Shown one piece after another: positions 1 through 7,709 of a stretch of DNA of 44,458 nt (position 1 is the stretch's first letter; every line of letters begins with the position of its first letter). This DNA is from DATJGR01 sp035494855 (GTDB lineage Bacteria; Pseudomonadota; Gammaproteobacteria; Pseudomonadales; Azotimanducaceae). The notes beneath the pieces were generated by a model that did not search any database, was not told the DNA's origin, and saw only the letters and a program-made list of their open reading frames with translations. A program made the translations under genes and the position numbers. The stretch lies in NCBI GenBank assembly GCA_035494855.1, contig DATJGR010000102.1:1-44458 (forward strand). The letters run 5' to 3'.

Positions 1-1566
1 GGCGTCCTTGCGGTTCACCCACCACGTGAAGTTCAGCATCAGCTTGTGGAACACGCGCTCGAGGAAGTCGTGATCGCCCACCCCGCCGTTCTGTTTGCGG
101 TCGATCTGGTAGACGCGCCACGTCGCCCACGCGTGCACCGGCGGATTGACGTCGCCGAACGCCCTTTCGTATGCGGGCATCTGGCCGTTCGGGTGCATGA
201 ACCATTCGCGCGTCAGCAGCACGAGCTGGTTCTTCGCGAATTCGGGATCGATGAGGGCAAACGGGATGCAGTGGAAGGCGAGGTCCCACGCGGCGTACCA
301 AGGGTATTCCCACTTGTCCGGCATCGAGATGATGTCGGCGTTGTTGAGGTGCCGCCATTCCCAGTTGCGGCCGTGCGTGCGGTTCTGCGGCGGCGCCGGT
401 TGCGCGTCGTCGCCATGCAGCCATTCCGGAATGTCGAAGTAGTAGAACTGTTTGCTCCACACCATGCCGGCAAAGGCCTGGCGCTGCACGTGGCGGGCGT
501 CGGCGTCGTCGATGTCGGCCTGGATAGCCGCGTAGTAGTCGTCGCATTCGCGACGGCGTTGCGTCATCACGCGGTCGAAGGTCTCGAACGGCGGCGCGCC
601 GACGGTCGCGGTGAGGCGCGTGCGGACGGTGATCGTTCCGCCGGCGGGCACCACGAACTGCTGCAATGCGCCCACCTTGGTGCCGTTCTGGTTCGGATTG
701 ACCGCGTTGTGAGCGCCGCCGATCACGTATTCGTGGAAGGCATCCTTGTAGAAGCCGTGTTGGGTCGAACCATGCAATCGACCCGCGTTGGTTTCGTTCT
801 CCGTGAACAGCAGTGTCGGGTTGCCGTCGACGTGCCAGCGGAGGCGTCCGAGTTCCGGATGACGCGCTTCGATCGCGCCGCTGTTGCTCAACGCGATTTC
901 TGGTTTGTCGCAATTGCGCTTCCAGCTCCAGGTGTTGCGGAACCACAGCTGCGGTAACACGTGCAGCGGCGCTGCATCGACACCGCGATTGGTGACGCTG
1001 ATCTGCATGAGAACGTCGCCGGGTTCGGCCTGGGCGTATTCCACGACGACGTCGAAATAGCGGCCGTCGTCGAACACGCCGGTGTCTACGATCTCGTATT
1101 CCTGCGCGCCGATGCCCCGCTGGCGGTTCTCGTCCTTGAGATGACCGTATGGGTACGCCGCGTGCGGGTACTTGTAGAGCATCTTCAGATACGAGTGGCT
1201 CGGCGCAGCGTCGAGGTAGTAGTACAGCTCCTTCACGTCTTCGCCGTGGTTGCCCTCGGAGTTCGTCAGGCCGAACAACCGCTCTTTGAGGATCGGGTCG
1301 TTGCCGTTCCACAAGGCGAGCGAAAGGCACAGGCGTTGCGATGCATCGCTGAAGCCGCCGAGACCGTCTTCGCCCCAGCGGTATGCGCGGCTGCGCGCGT
1401 GATCGTGCGGGAAGTACTCCCAGGCGTTGCCGTGTTCGCTGTAGTCCTCCCTGACGGTTCCCCATTGGCGCTCGCTCAGGTACGGACCCCAGGCCTGCCA
1501 GCGTTGGGCGTTCGCGATGCGGCCATGTTCGGCGGTTGGGAGGAGGGTCGTGTTCGTGACGTTCAT
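1..1566 (-). CDS. GH63/MGH1-like glycoside hydrolase (glucosidase), 3' end cut by window edge
   Basis: The frame is open from an ATG at 1566 to the left edge: 522 codons with no stop, so the C-terminus is missing. I recognise it as a member of the bacterial 'MGH1-like/GH63' (alpha/alpha)6-barrel glucosidases, usually about 850-900 aa, so roughly 60% is present. Visible family signatures are GNDPILKERLFGLTNSEGNHGED (first 20: GNDPILKERLFGLTNSEGNH) near residues 80-100, NWEWRHLNNADIISMPDKWE near 405-425, and then YPWYAAWDLAFHCIPFALI, which should lie in the catalytic barrel. No signal peptide is seen, so it is probably cytoplasmic. It starts 4 bp after the stop of the debranching-type gene, so both are almost certainly on one mRNA and may act together on alpha-glucan or alpha-glucosides. 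The exact substrate cannot be read from sequence. Confidence 0.85.
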   Translation of the reverse strand, partial: MNVTNTTLLPTAEHGRIANAQRWQAWGPYLSERQWGTVREDYSEHGNAWEYFPHDHARSRAYRWGEDGLGGFSDASQRLCLSLALWNGNDPILKERLFGLTNSEGNHGEDVKELYYYLDAAPSHSYLKMLYKYPHAAYPYGHLKDENRQRGIGAQEYEIVDTGVFDDGRYFDVVVEYAQAEPGDVLMQISVTNRGVDAAPLHVLPQLWFRNTWSWKRNCDKPEIALSNSGAIEARHPELGRLRWHVDGNPTLLFTENETNAGRLHGSTQHGFYKDAFHEYVIGGAHNAVNPNQNGTKVGALQQFVVPAGGTITVRTRLTATVGAPPFETFDRVMTQRRRECDDYYAAIQADIDDADARHVQRQAFAGMVWSKQFYYFDIPEWLHGDDAQPAPPQNRTHGRNWEWRHLNNADIISMPDKWEYPWYAAWDLAFHCIPFALIDPEFAKNQLVLLTREWFMHPNGQMPAYERAFGDVNPPVHAWATWRVYQIDRKQNGGVGDHDFLERVFHKLMLNFTWWVNRKDA

Positions 1567-1570
1567 CGGA

Positions 1571-3598
1571 TCACCTGTCGTTGCGGTTGATTTCGGTCCA
1601 GGCGCGGAGTGTTTCTGCCACGCCCCATGCCTGCGCGAAGCAACCGCGCGGCAGGTGTGGTGCGTCGCCGTCGAAGATTTCACTGATGGAACCGACACAC
1701 GCGTCGGCGAGATGCGAGGGCATCGCTGAAAGCCAGGCGAGTGCGGCCGGCGCGTCGCGGTACACGCGGTAGTGCGCGAGCGCGAACGGCCCCAGCAGCC
1801 ACGACCACACCGTGCCCTGGTGGTACACGCCGTCGCGGTCACGCGGGCCGCCGCGATACCGCCCCGCGTATGCGCGGTCGCGGGGTGCGAGGCTGCGCAG
1901 GCCGAACGAGGTGCACAGTTCCCGCGCACAGATGTCGACGACCGACCTGGCGCGCGACGCGTCGAGCAGGTCGACCGGCAACGACACGGCGAAGATCTGA
2001 TTCGGGCGGAGACTCGCGTCGTCGCCGCGGTCGGGCGCGTCGACGACGTCGTATAGGTATCCGCCGGCGGCGTTCCAGAAGCGCGCGCCGAACGATGCGC
2101 GGACCTGGTCGGCGAGCGTGTCGATGCGCTTCGCGGCAGTCGCGTCGTCGAAGCGACGGGCCAGATCACTCGTCACACGCAGCGCGCGATACCACAGCGC
2201 GTTGATTTCCACCGCTTTGCCGGAGCGCGGCGTGACGACCCAGTCGCCGATTTTCGCGTCCATCCACGTCAGCTGCACACCGGCCTCGCCGGCTGCGAGT
2301 AGACCGTCGCGCGGATCGACGTGAATCCCGTACCGGGTGCCGGCGATGTGGCGGTCGACGATGTCGATCAGCAAGGGGTACAGCATGCGCAGCAGCGCGG
2401 CGTCGCCGGTGTGGTCGAAGTACTGCGCGATCGCGTCGAAGTACCACAGCGTGGCATCGACCGTGTTGTATTCGGGCGTCTCGCCCTGATCCGGGAAGCG
2501 GTTCGGCAGCATGCCTTCGGACACGAAACGCGCGAACGTGGTCAGGATCTCCGCCGCGATCGGCGCGCGACCGGTCGACAGCGTCAGACCCGGCAGTGCG
2601 ATCATCGTGTCGCGACCCCAGTCGCTGAACCACGGATAGCCGGCGATGACGGTGGCGCCGGCATCCGCATCCCTTTCGTGCTCGGAACAGCGCTGAACGA
2701 TGAATTGATCGGCGGCGAGCGTGAGTTGGCGGATCCACGGTGGTTGCCCGAGTCGCTCGACCAATGCCCGCTGCCGGGCGCGTTCCCGCTCGAGCGGATC
2801 ACCTTTGATCGCAGGCACTTGGTCGACGGCGCACGTCAACGTTACGCGCTGTCCCGGCTGCAATTCGACGGCGAACACACCGGGCCGATATAGATCCTCG
2901 AGATCGTCGAGACCGCGTTCCGATTCGACGCGGTGCTTGAAGTTCCAGTACCACGATGGCTCCGAACTAAATGCGCCGCAGTCGCTGACGACGCAGTAGC
3001 GTCGCGCACCCGGATACGCGTCGATCGTGAATCCCGAGGCGGACGTGGACACGGACGGTTCGAACCTACCCCGGTAGTGCGCGTGGTAATCGCGGTAGGT
3101 ACACAAAGGGGCTACGTTCAGCTGCAGCGGCTGCGACGCGCGCGATAGCTCGAACTGCACGTATGCAACGTTCTCGCCGTGTTCCATCCAGATGCGCTGA
3201 ATCAGCCGAGCGTCGCCGATTGCGTAGGTCCAGGTTGGAATCGTGCCGTCCAGGGCGAACTGCTCGATCGACCGATACCCGTGCGGGTCGATCGTGCCGT
3301 CTGCGTATTCGTTGCTTGACAGCGCGTGAGTTGCGTCGTTGTAAGTGGCCGAAACGTCGATCTTGGCGACCAGTACGGTGCGGGCAACCGGCGGATGCAG
3401 CGCAGCGACCAGAATGCCGTGGTAGCGACGCGTTGCCGCACCCGCAACGCTGCCGGATGCGAAACCGCCGAGCCCATTCGTGACGAGCCATTCGCGGCGG
3501 GTGGCGCCGTCGAAGTCGCCCAGCGTGTCGCGATGCAGATGCAGCAGCGTCGCGTCGTCAGCGTTCACGCGGGCGTGTACCGGTGCGGCGACGTTCAT
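1571..3598 (-). CDS. Amylo-alpha-1,6-glucosidase / glycogen debranching enzyme family protein (GH133-like)
   Basis: The protein is 675 aa. The ATG at 3598 is chosen because it forms an ATGA overlap with the stop of the upstream lactonase gene; the frame continues upstream but only inside that gene. Residues about 30-260 match the bacterial/archaeal debranching-enzyme N-terminal domain (WLVTNGLGGFASGSVAGAAT, then RRYHGILVAAL). Residues about 300-665 form the catalytic barrel, with hallmark FSDWGRDTMIALPGL, the segment GDWVVTPRSGKAVEINALWY and the late motif YHQGTVWSWLLGPF. The family hydrolyses alpha-1,6 branch glucosyl residues; several bacterial members are of unproven specificity. It is translationally coupled to SMP-30 upstream and 4 bp from the GH63-like gene downstream, suggesting one carbohydrate-handling operon. 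No glycogen synthase or branching enzyme is present in the window. Confidence 0.9.
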   Translation of the reverse strand: MNVAAPVHARVNADDATLLHLHRDTLGDFDGATRREWLVTNGLGGFASGSVAGAATRRYHGILVAALHPPVARTVLVAKIDVSATYNDATHALSSNEYADGTIDPHGYRSIEQFALDGTIPTWTYAIGDARLIQRIWMEHGENVAYVQFELSRASQPLQLNVAPLCTYRDYHAHYRGRFEPSVSTSASGFTIDAYPGARRYCVVSDCGAFSSEPSWYWNFKHRVESERGLDDLEDLYRPGVFAVELQPGQRVTLTCAVDQVPAIKGDPLERERARQRALVERLGQPPWIRQLTLAADQFIVQRCSEHERDADAGATVIAGYPWFSDWGRDTMIALPGLTLSTGRAPIAAEILTTFARFVSEGMLPNRFPDQGETPEYNTVDATLWYFDAIAQYFDHTGDAALLRMLYPLLIDIVDRHIAGTRYGIHVDPRDGLLAAGEAGVQLTWMDAKIGDWVVTPRSGKAVEINALWYRALRVTSDLARRFDDATAAKRIDTLADQVRASFGARFWNAAGGYLYDVVDAPDRGDDASLRPNQIFAVSLPVDLLDASRARSVVDICARELCTSFGLRSLAPRDRAYAGRYRGGPRDRDGVYHQGTVWSWLLGPFALAHYRVYRDAPAALAWLSAMPSHLADACVGSISEIFDGDAPHLPRGCFAQAWGVAETLRAWTEINRNDR

Positions 3599-5229
3599 CG
3601 CTGCGCTCCCGGTGCGCCGACCCCGGAACCCGGCACCTGCAGATCGATGCGATACAGGCTGCTTCGCGCGGTCAGATACAACGTCTTGCCGTCTGCGCCG
3701 CCCCACGCGAAGTTTGCCGGCAGTCGCGGCGGCCTGATCGTTCCGAGATGCGTACCGTCGGCCGCGATCACCCAAACGCCGCCCGGACCCGATACGTACA
3801 GGTTGCCGTCGCGATCCACTTTCAGACCGTCGAGCGCTTCTTCGCCCGGCGCGCCGGCCATGTCGAAGAACACCGTACCGTCGCCGAGCGTGCCGTCGGA
3901 TTTCAGCGGGTAGCGCATCACCACCTTGCGCTGCGTGTCCCAGTTGTCGACGTACAGGAACTTCTCGTCGGGAGAGAACGCGAGCCCGTTCGGTCCTTTC
4001 AGCTCGTTCGCGAGCAACGTCACCTTTCCGCCTTTGACACGGTACACGCCGCTGAAGGCGAGCTCTTTGCGCGGATCGTCGTAGAACTTAGGCAGGCCGA
4101 ACGGCGGATCCGTGAAGTACAGACTGCCGTCGCGCTTGTAGACGAGATCGTTGGGGCTGTTCAGACGCTTGCCGTCGTAGCGGTCGGCGAGCACCTCCGT
4201 TCGACCGTTGGCGTCGAGTCGCGTGACTCGGCGATTGCCGTGCTCGTCGATCGTGAGCCGACCTTTCGGATCGAGCGTGAGACCGTTGGACCCCGGCTGG
4301 TGGTAGTCGGCGATGTCGGCGTCGTTGTAGCCGCTTTGCGTGCGGTACACACCGAGCCCGTCTGCGTCCGAGTACCGGTAGATCGTGTTCGCGTTCGGAT
4401 CGCTGAACAGCAGTGCGCCGTTCACCCAGATCGGTCCCTCGGTGAACTGGAAGCCCTCGGCCAGTTTGAACACCTTCGCATTCGGCGGAACGATGGCGTC
4501 GATGCGCGGGTCGAGTCGAACGACTTCGACATTCACTTCCTGCGGCGTTACGGCGAGCGGCACCGGTGTCGGCGGATAGAACGACAGCACCGCCTCGCGC
4601 ATCCAGATGAAGTTCGTCGGTGCGTTCGAGATGGGCCCGTTGATGCCGAACACGGCGAGCTGAATCTTCTGACCGGGCTGCACGTTGCGACCGACGATCA
4701 GCCGGTTCGGCGCGTTCCAGCCGGCGACGACGGAACCGCCGCGCTGAGCCGGTGCGCGCGCCAGTTCGCCGTCGACCCAGACCTCCGCGTAATCGTCGAG
4801 CGACGTTTCGAACACCAGCGTTGCGCCGCTCGGATCGAAATCGCCGATGCGGTCGGGCACCGTGACGCCGATGCGATACCAGTTGAACGACAGTTTGCCG
4901 TTGCCCCTGCGCAGCTCGAGCGATGTCGGTGCGATGGCGTCCCAGGCGGCGTCATCGAAGTCGGCAGCGCCGGCGTGCGGTTCGAAGTCGTACGTCGCGA
5001 CCTTCGCACCGTCCGGCTGGCCGGTGGCACCCGCGCTTTTGAAATCGGCCGGCACGATGCGCGTATCGCTGTAGCGCCACTGGCCTTTCACCAGCGCGAC
5101 ACCGGCGTCGGTGCGCAGATCGATGGTCGCAAGCGGCGGTCCGTCCGGCGCGTCGGCATGCGAGCTCGACGCGATCGACGACGCCAGCAGGCCGACGACC
5201 AGGAACCCAACGAGTGAAGTGGGGCGCAT
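3595..5229 (-). CDS. Secreted SMP-30/gluconolactonase family protein with N-terminal beta-sandwich domain
   Basis: The protein is 544 aa, starting at ATG 5229 with a good AGGAG 5 nt upstream. Residues 1-25 look like a Sec signal peptide (hydrophobic run, then SSSHADA), so the product is periplasmic. Residues about 45-215 resemble a galactose-binding-like jelly-roll (LVFETSLDDYAEVWVDGEL). Residues about 235-535 are a six-bladed SMP-30 propeller: TEGPIW (E264), SPND (N360), GPNGLAFSPDEK (N414) and LDGLKVDRDGNLYVSG (D467). By analogy with SMP-30, E264, N414 and D467 are the likely divalent-metal ligands. The family hydrolyses sugar lactones or related esters. Ordinary gluconolactonases are about 300 aa, so the N-terminal module is an addition. 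It sits 8 bp after the GlcG/cupin gene and overlaps the debranching gene by 4 nt. Confidence 0.85.
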   Translation of the reverse strand: MRPTSLVGFLVVGLLASSIASSSHADAPDGPPLATIDLRTDAGVALVKGQWRYSDTRIVPADFKSAGATGQPDGAKVATYDFEPHAGAADFDDAAWDAIAPTSLELRRGNGKLSFNWYRIGVTVPDRIGDFDPSGATLVFETSLDDYAEVWVDGELARAPAQRGGSVVAGWNAPNRLIVGRNVQPGQKIQLAVFGINGPISNAPTNFIWMREAVLSFYPPTPVPLAVTPQEVNVEVVRLDPRIDAIVPPNAKVFKLAEGFQFTEGPIWVNGALLFSDPNANTIYRYSDADGLGVYRTQSGYNDADIADYHQPGSNGLTLDPKGRLTIDEHGNRRVTRLDANGRTEVLADRYDGKRLNSPNDLVYKRDGSLYFTDPPFGLPKFYDDPRKELAFSGVYRVKGGKVTLLANELKGPNGLAFSPDEKFLYVDNWDTQRKVVMRYPLKSDGTLGDGTVFFDMAGAPGEEALDGLKVDRDGNLYVSGPGGVWVIAADGTHLGTIRPPRLPANFAWGGADGKTLYLTARSSLYRIDLQVPGSGVGAPGAQR

Positions 5230-5237
5230 GATGGCTC

Positions 5238-6107
5238 CTAGCTCTGCGACTTGACGACGAAGTAGTCGAACGGCTCGGCAACCGTCTGAAACCAGTGCGG
5301 AACCCCGCTCGGTACGACGACCACGTCGCCCGCCGAGAGCTTCTGTGTGGTGCCGTTTCGAATGGACGTACCGCGGATCTCGTTCGGCGCGGTCGTGTGC
5401 GGATCGACCATTTCGCCACCCGTGACGAATGTCGCGTGGCCGGAAACGACGTAGAAAACGTCGGTGTCCTGCGTGTGAACCTCGGCTTCACCCGATCCGT
5501 CTCGACGGCTCGCATCGACCTTGTAGCCCGGGCCGCGAACCAGATGCGCGCCGCTCTTGAACGCCGCGCTCACGGCCGTGTGGTCGAGGTGCGTCACCGA
5601 ATCCGCCTGTGCCAGCGTTTTCGTGAACGCATCCACCGCCGCCTGAGCGATCTCGTCGTCCTGGTCGGCGCTCGCCGCGCCGCTGACGCCGATCGCGCCC
5701 ACTATGCGACCGCCGGCAACGATCGGTACGCCGCCTTTCAACGGCGTGAACGAGGTGACTTCGGGCAGCGTCACCATCGTGAAGCGCCCGGTGTTCACCG
5801 CGTCTTCCAGCGCGTGCGTCGGTTTCGCAAACAACACGGCAGTGCGCGCCTTGCCGGTCGACACTGCGGGTGCCGCCGGGAACGTACCGTCGAGACGCTC
5901 GAGCACGACCAAGTTGCCGGCAGAGTCGACGATTGCGATCGCCGCGCCGGGAGCAGCGTGGGCTTTCGCGTAACTCTGCGCGGTGTCGAGCAGCTGATGG
6001 GCGCCGGCCAGCGTGATGCTGCCGGCCGCCATCGATGGCGGCGCCTCTTCGGCGTTCGCCGCGGCGGCGAGGACCAGAATCAGAATCAACGAATGTGCGT
6101 ATTTCAT
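5238..6107 (-). CDS. GlcG/HbpS-type domain fused to a C-terminal cupin, exported
   Basis: I chose ATG 6107 (289 aa, MKYAHSLILILVLAAAANA) because GGGAG lies 8 nt upstream and the product then begins with a clean signal peptide. ATG 6113 adds two residues but sits only 2 nt from the same Shine-Dalgarno. The frame is open further upstream to 6302, but that stretch lies within the neighbouring gene. Residues about 35-165 are a GlcG/HbpS (DUF336) domain (ITLAGAHQLLDTA, GGVPIVAGGRIVGAIGVSGA). Residues about 185-289 are a cupin (HTQDTDVFYVVSGHATF, then GDVVVVPSGVPHWFQ) with His residues positioned as metal ligands. GlcG/HbpS proteins bind heme or unknown small ligands; the cupin suggests metal-dependent binding or catalysis. 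The fusion and operon context suggest a periplasmic role next to the lactonase; the function is not known. Confidence 0.8.
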   Translation of the reverse strand: MKYAHSLILILVLAAAANAEEAPPSMAAGSITLAGAHQLLDTAQSYAKAHAAPGAAIAIVDSAGNLVVLERLDGTFPAAPAVSTGKARTAVLFAKPTHALEDAVNTGRFTMVTLPEVTSFTPLKGGVPIVAGGRIVGAIGVSGAASADQDDEIAQAAVDAFTKTLAQADSVTHLDHTAVSAAFKSGAHLVRGPGYKVDASRRDGSGEAEVHTQDTDVFYVVSGHATFVTGGEMVDPHTTAPNEIRGTSIRNGTTQKLSAGDVVVVPSGVPHWFQTVAEPFDYFVVKSQS

Positions 6108-6127
6108 GCTCATGTCTCCCAACGGGT

Positions 6128-7123
6128 TCAAACGGTCGCGGCCATCGAGGCGTGAGCCTGGGCGAGGTTCCACACGGACGCGGTGGAAGAGCGACGGCGC
6201 GGCATTTCGACGAGCGTGTTCGGACGGTCTGCCGGAATCTGGCTCAGGCGGCGAATCGTCTCGGCGACGCGCTCGGGTGTCCCGAGGTCGCTCCAGCCGC
6301 ACGAGCTCACCGCGACCAGCTTCAGTCGATTGACCGAGCGTTCGACGATCTGCCGCGAGAAGTCGATCTCGGGCAGTCGTTCGTAGAGATTTGCGAGCAT
6401 TTCCGCGCGGCGGTTGTGTCGGTCAGCCCTCAGCGCCGAGCGCATTTCCGCCACTTCGTGCGGATACAGTGATTCGAACAGCGACAACAGATACCGTCCG
6501 CGCGCGGCGAAGATGAAGCTGTTCCAGAAGCAGCGCGATGCCAGCATCTTCTCGGCAACCGAACGCTGCGGCTTTTCGACGAACCGGTCGACGTCGAACA
6601 CACCGGCGAAAGCGTGCTGACCGGGGACGATGTAGCCGAGTTCCGGATCGGCTGATTCAGGCGTGATGCCGACCATCACGATGTCGCGATCGAAGCGGCG
6701 CAGCAGGTCGAGCGCATTGCGCGTTGCGGCCGCCAGAACGTATTCCTTCTCGACGTAGTGATCCGACGGCAGGAAGACGATGCGTGCATCGGCGTCCTGC
6801 TCCAGCACGCTGAGCACCGACAGTAAGATTCCGAGACCGGTCCCGCGGTTGACGGGTTGTACGATGATGTTGCGGCCCGGTAGAGCCGACAGCTGTTCGC
6901 TCCACCACTGGCTGTGTTGCTTCGCGACGATGGTGGTGATGGTCGCGCGGGGCACCACCTGCTCGGCGCGACGCAACGCGAGTTCGAGCAGCGACGGACC
7001 GCCGCTCAGCGAGCAGTATTGCTTCGGAACCGAAACGCCACGGGCGTCGGTCGTGAGATTGCGAAGCCGGTTGCCGCTGCCTCCGGCCAATACGACTGCC
7101 CAGGCTTGATTCGATTCGTTCAC
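6128..7123 (-). CDS. Mannose-1-phosphate guanylyltransferase-like sugar nucleotidyltransferase
   Basis: The protein is 331 aa, starting at GTG 7123, which is preceded by AAAGGAG with 7 nt spacing; the frame is open upstream but has no comparable site. The N-terminus VVLAGGSGNRL is the nucleotide-binding signature of the family, followed by PKQY at residues 33-36. Further landmarks are FLPSDHYV (residues about 115-122), a GYIVPG segment, FVEKP and a WNSFIF segment. These match ManC/RfbM-type GDP-mannose pyrophosphorylases. The usual second cupin domain (PMI) is absent, so it is a monofunctional, somewhat divergent member; it may use another hexose phosphate. It is cytoplasmic. It follows the solitary bufferin gene by 79 bp across a stem-loop and leads the carbohydrate genes, with 20 bp to the GlcG gene. 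Confidence 0.8.
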   Translation of the reverse strand: MNESNQAWAVVLAGGSGNRLRNLTTDARGVSVPKQYCSLSGGPSLLELALRRAEQVVPRATITTIVAKQHSQWWSEQLSALPGRNIIVQPVNRGTGLGILLSVLSVLEQDADARIVFLPSDHYVEKEYVLAAATRNALDLLRRFDRDIVMVGITPESADPELGYIVPGQHAFAGVFDVDRFVEKPQRSVAEKMLASRCFWNSFIFAARGRYLLSLFESLYPHEVAEMRSALRADRHNRRAEMLANLYERLPEIDFSRQIVERSVNRLKLVAVSSCGWSDLGTPERVAETIRRLSQIPADRPNTLVEMPRRRSSTASVWNLAQAHASMAATV

Positions 7124-7154
7124 GTTTGTTCTCCTTTCTTGTCGTTCAGCGAAG

Positions 7155-7183
7155 CGAGGGTTTGCGGTTCGCGCCCCCTCGCA
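7155..7183 (-). other. Stem-loop between the solitary bufferin gene and the downstream operon
   Basis: Perfect 7-bp inverted repeat: GCGAGGG at 7155-7161 and CCCTCGC at 7177-7183 with a 15-nt loop. It lies 20-48 nt past the bufferin stop codon and has no T-tract after it, so it is not a classical terminator. It could stabilise the short bufferin mRNA or attenuate read-through into the sugar genes. This is inference from position only. Confidence 0.4.
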
Positions 7184-7202
7184 CGGTGGTTGGCGCCGCT
7201 GA

Positions 7203-7490
7203 TCAGTTGGTTGCCGGTGTCGGATCCGTGACCATGACGACGTGGGCGCCTGCGATGCGCTCGCAGGTACCTTTCGGCACGTAGATCCACGCTTCTTTGC
7301 TGGCATCGACGGTGACGTGACCGTGGCACGCGTTGCTGCTGGTCGCGCAATCGTTTTTACCGGCCTTGATGACACCGGCGCATTGCTCCATGCCTTCGTG
7401 GTCGGCAAATGCGGTTGCTGCCGAAAGGCTGCCGCCGAGTGCGACGACGCTGACGAGCGCTGCGTTGATCATGTTCGGATGTTTCGACAT
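7203..7490 (-). CDS. bufA1: Solitary bufferin-type metallophore precursor (BufA1 family, DUF2282)
   Basis: The protein is 95 aa, starting at ATG 7490 with AGGAG 7 nt upstream. Residues 1-29 form a signal peptide (MINAALVSVVALGGSLSAAT within it, cleavage near AFA-D). The mature part has exactly four cysteines, C37, C48, C55 and C76, with spacing x10, x6 and x20, plus the family segments AGKNDC and EAWIYVPKGTC. This matches BufA1/DUF2282 precursors, which are exported RiPPs that bind copper-type metals after the MNIO enzyme BufB, with BufC, converts central cysteines to thiooxazoles. No bufB or bufC is adjacent; the nearest are at 14537-16163. Modification in trans is therefore the likely route. 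A His follows C55 (ACHGH), unlike the other copy. A strong sigma54-type promoter lies just upstream. Confidence 0.88.
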   Translation of the reverse strand: MSKHPNMINAALVSVVALGGSLSAATAFADHEGMEQCAGVIKAGKNDCATSSNACHGHVTVDASKEAWIYVPKGTCERIAGAHVVMVTDPTPATN

Positions 7491-7534
7491 TGACGTTCTC
7501 CTAAGTGGGTTTGCAGTGAATGCATTCCCTTAAG

Positions 7535-7550
7535 AGCAACGGGTGTGCCA
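7535..7550 (-). promoter_or_regulatory. Sigma54 (-24/-12) promoter of the solitary bufferin gene
   Basis: On the minus strand this reads TGGCACACCCGTTGCT. It has the -24 element TGGCAC, the -12 element TTGCT and exactly 10 bases between GG and GC, and is preceded by C. It differs from the standard YTGGCACGNNNNTTGCW only at the G after TGGCAC. Transcription would start near 7524, about 34 nt before the ATG at 7490. The predicted start lies inside a perfect 10-bp palindrome, GAATGCATTC (7518-7527), which might be an operator. A sigma54 promoter requires an enhancer-binding activator; one is encoded at 8908-10419. Confidence 0.75.
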
Positions 7551-7585
7551 GTGTTTCCGAAGATGGAGCGGAGATTCGTAAAGGG

Positions 7586-7641
7586 TTGAATCGAATGGAC
7601 TATTTGTTGCGTTCGGAGCGCGGTGTGGGACTTGAATCGAA
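7586..7641. promoter_or_regulatory. Direct repeat TTGAATCGAA (x2), possible activator binding sites
   Basis: The 10-mer TTGAATCGAA occurs at 7586-7595 and 7632-7641, 46 bp apart. The second copy is embedded in GACTT-N6-AAGTC, giving partial dyad symmetry. They lie about 62-71 and 108-117 bp upstream of the predicted sigma54 start, where enhancer-binding proteins commonly bind. A further small inverted repeat, ATCCG-CAA-CGGAT, is at 7668-7680. No copy of the 10-mer was seen upstream of the bufferin operon, which weakens the assignment. Confidence 0.35.
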
Positions 7642-7709
7642 GTCGACCTTGCACGCGGCGCCACCATATCCGCAACGGATTGTGGGAGGCGCGCGATGCG
7701 TGGTGACCG

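Noticed and set aside
46..957. Plus-strand ORF at the left edge
   Set aside because: The minus strand reads an uninterrupted GH63-like protein with strong motifs across the same bases.
3583..5217. Long plus-strand ORF (544 codons) over the SMP-30 gene
   Set aside because: It is antisense to a gene with a signal peptide, complete propeller motifs and good ribosome site; the translation is Arg/Val/Glu-rich with no domain, as expected from GC-rich third positions.
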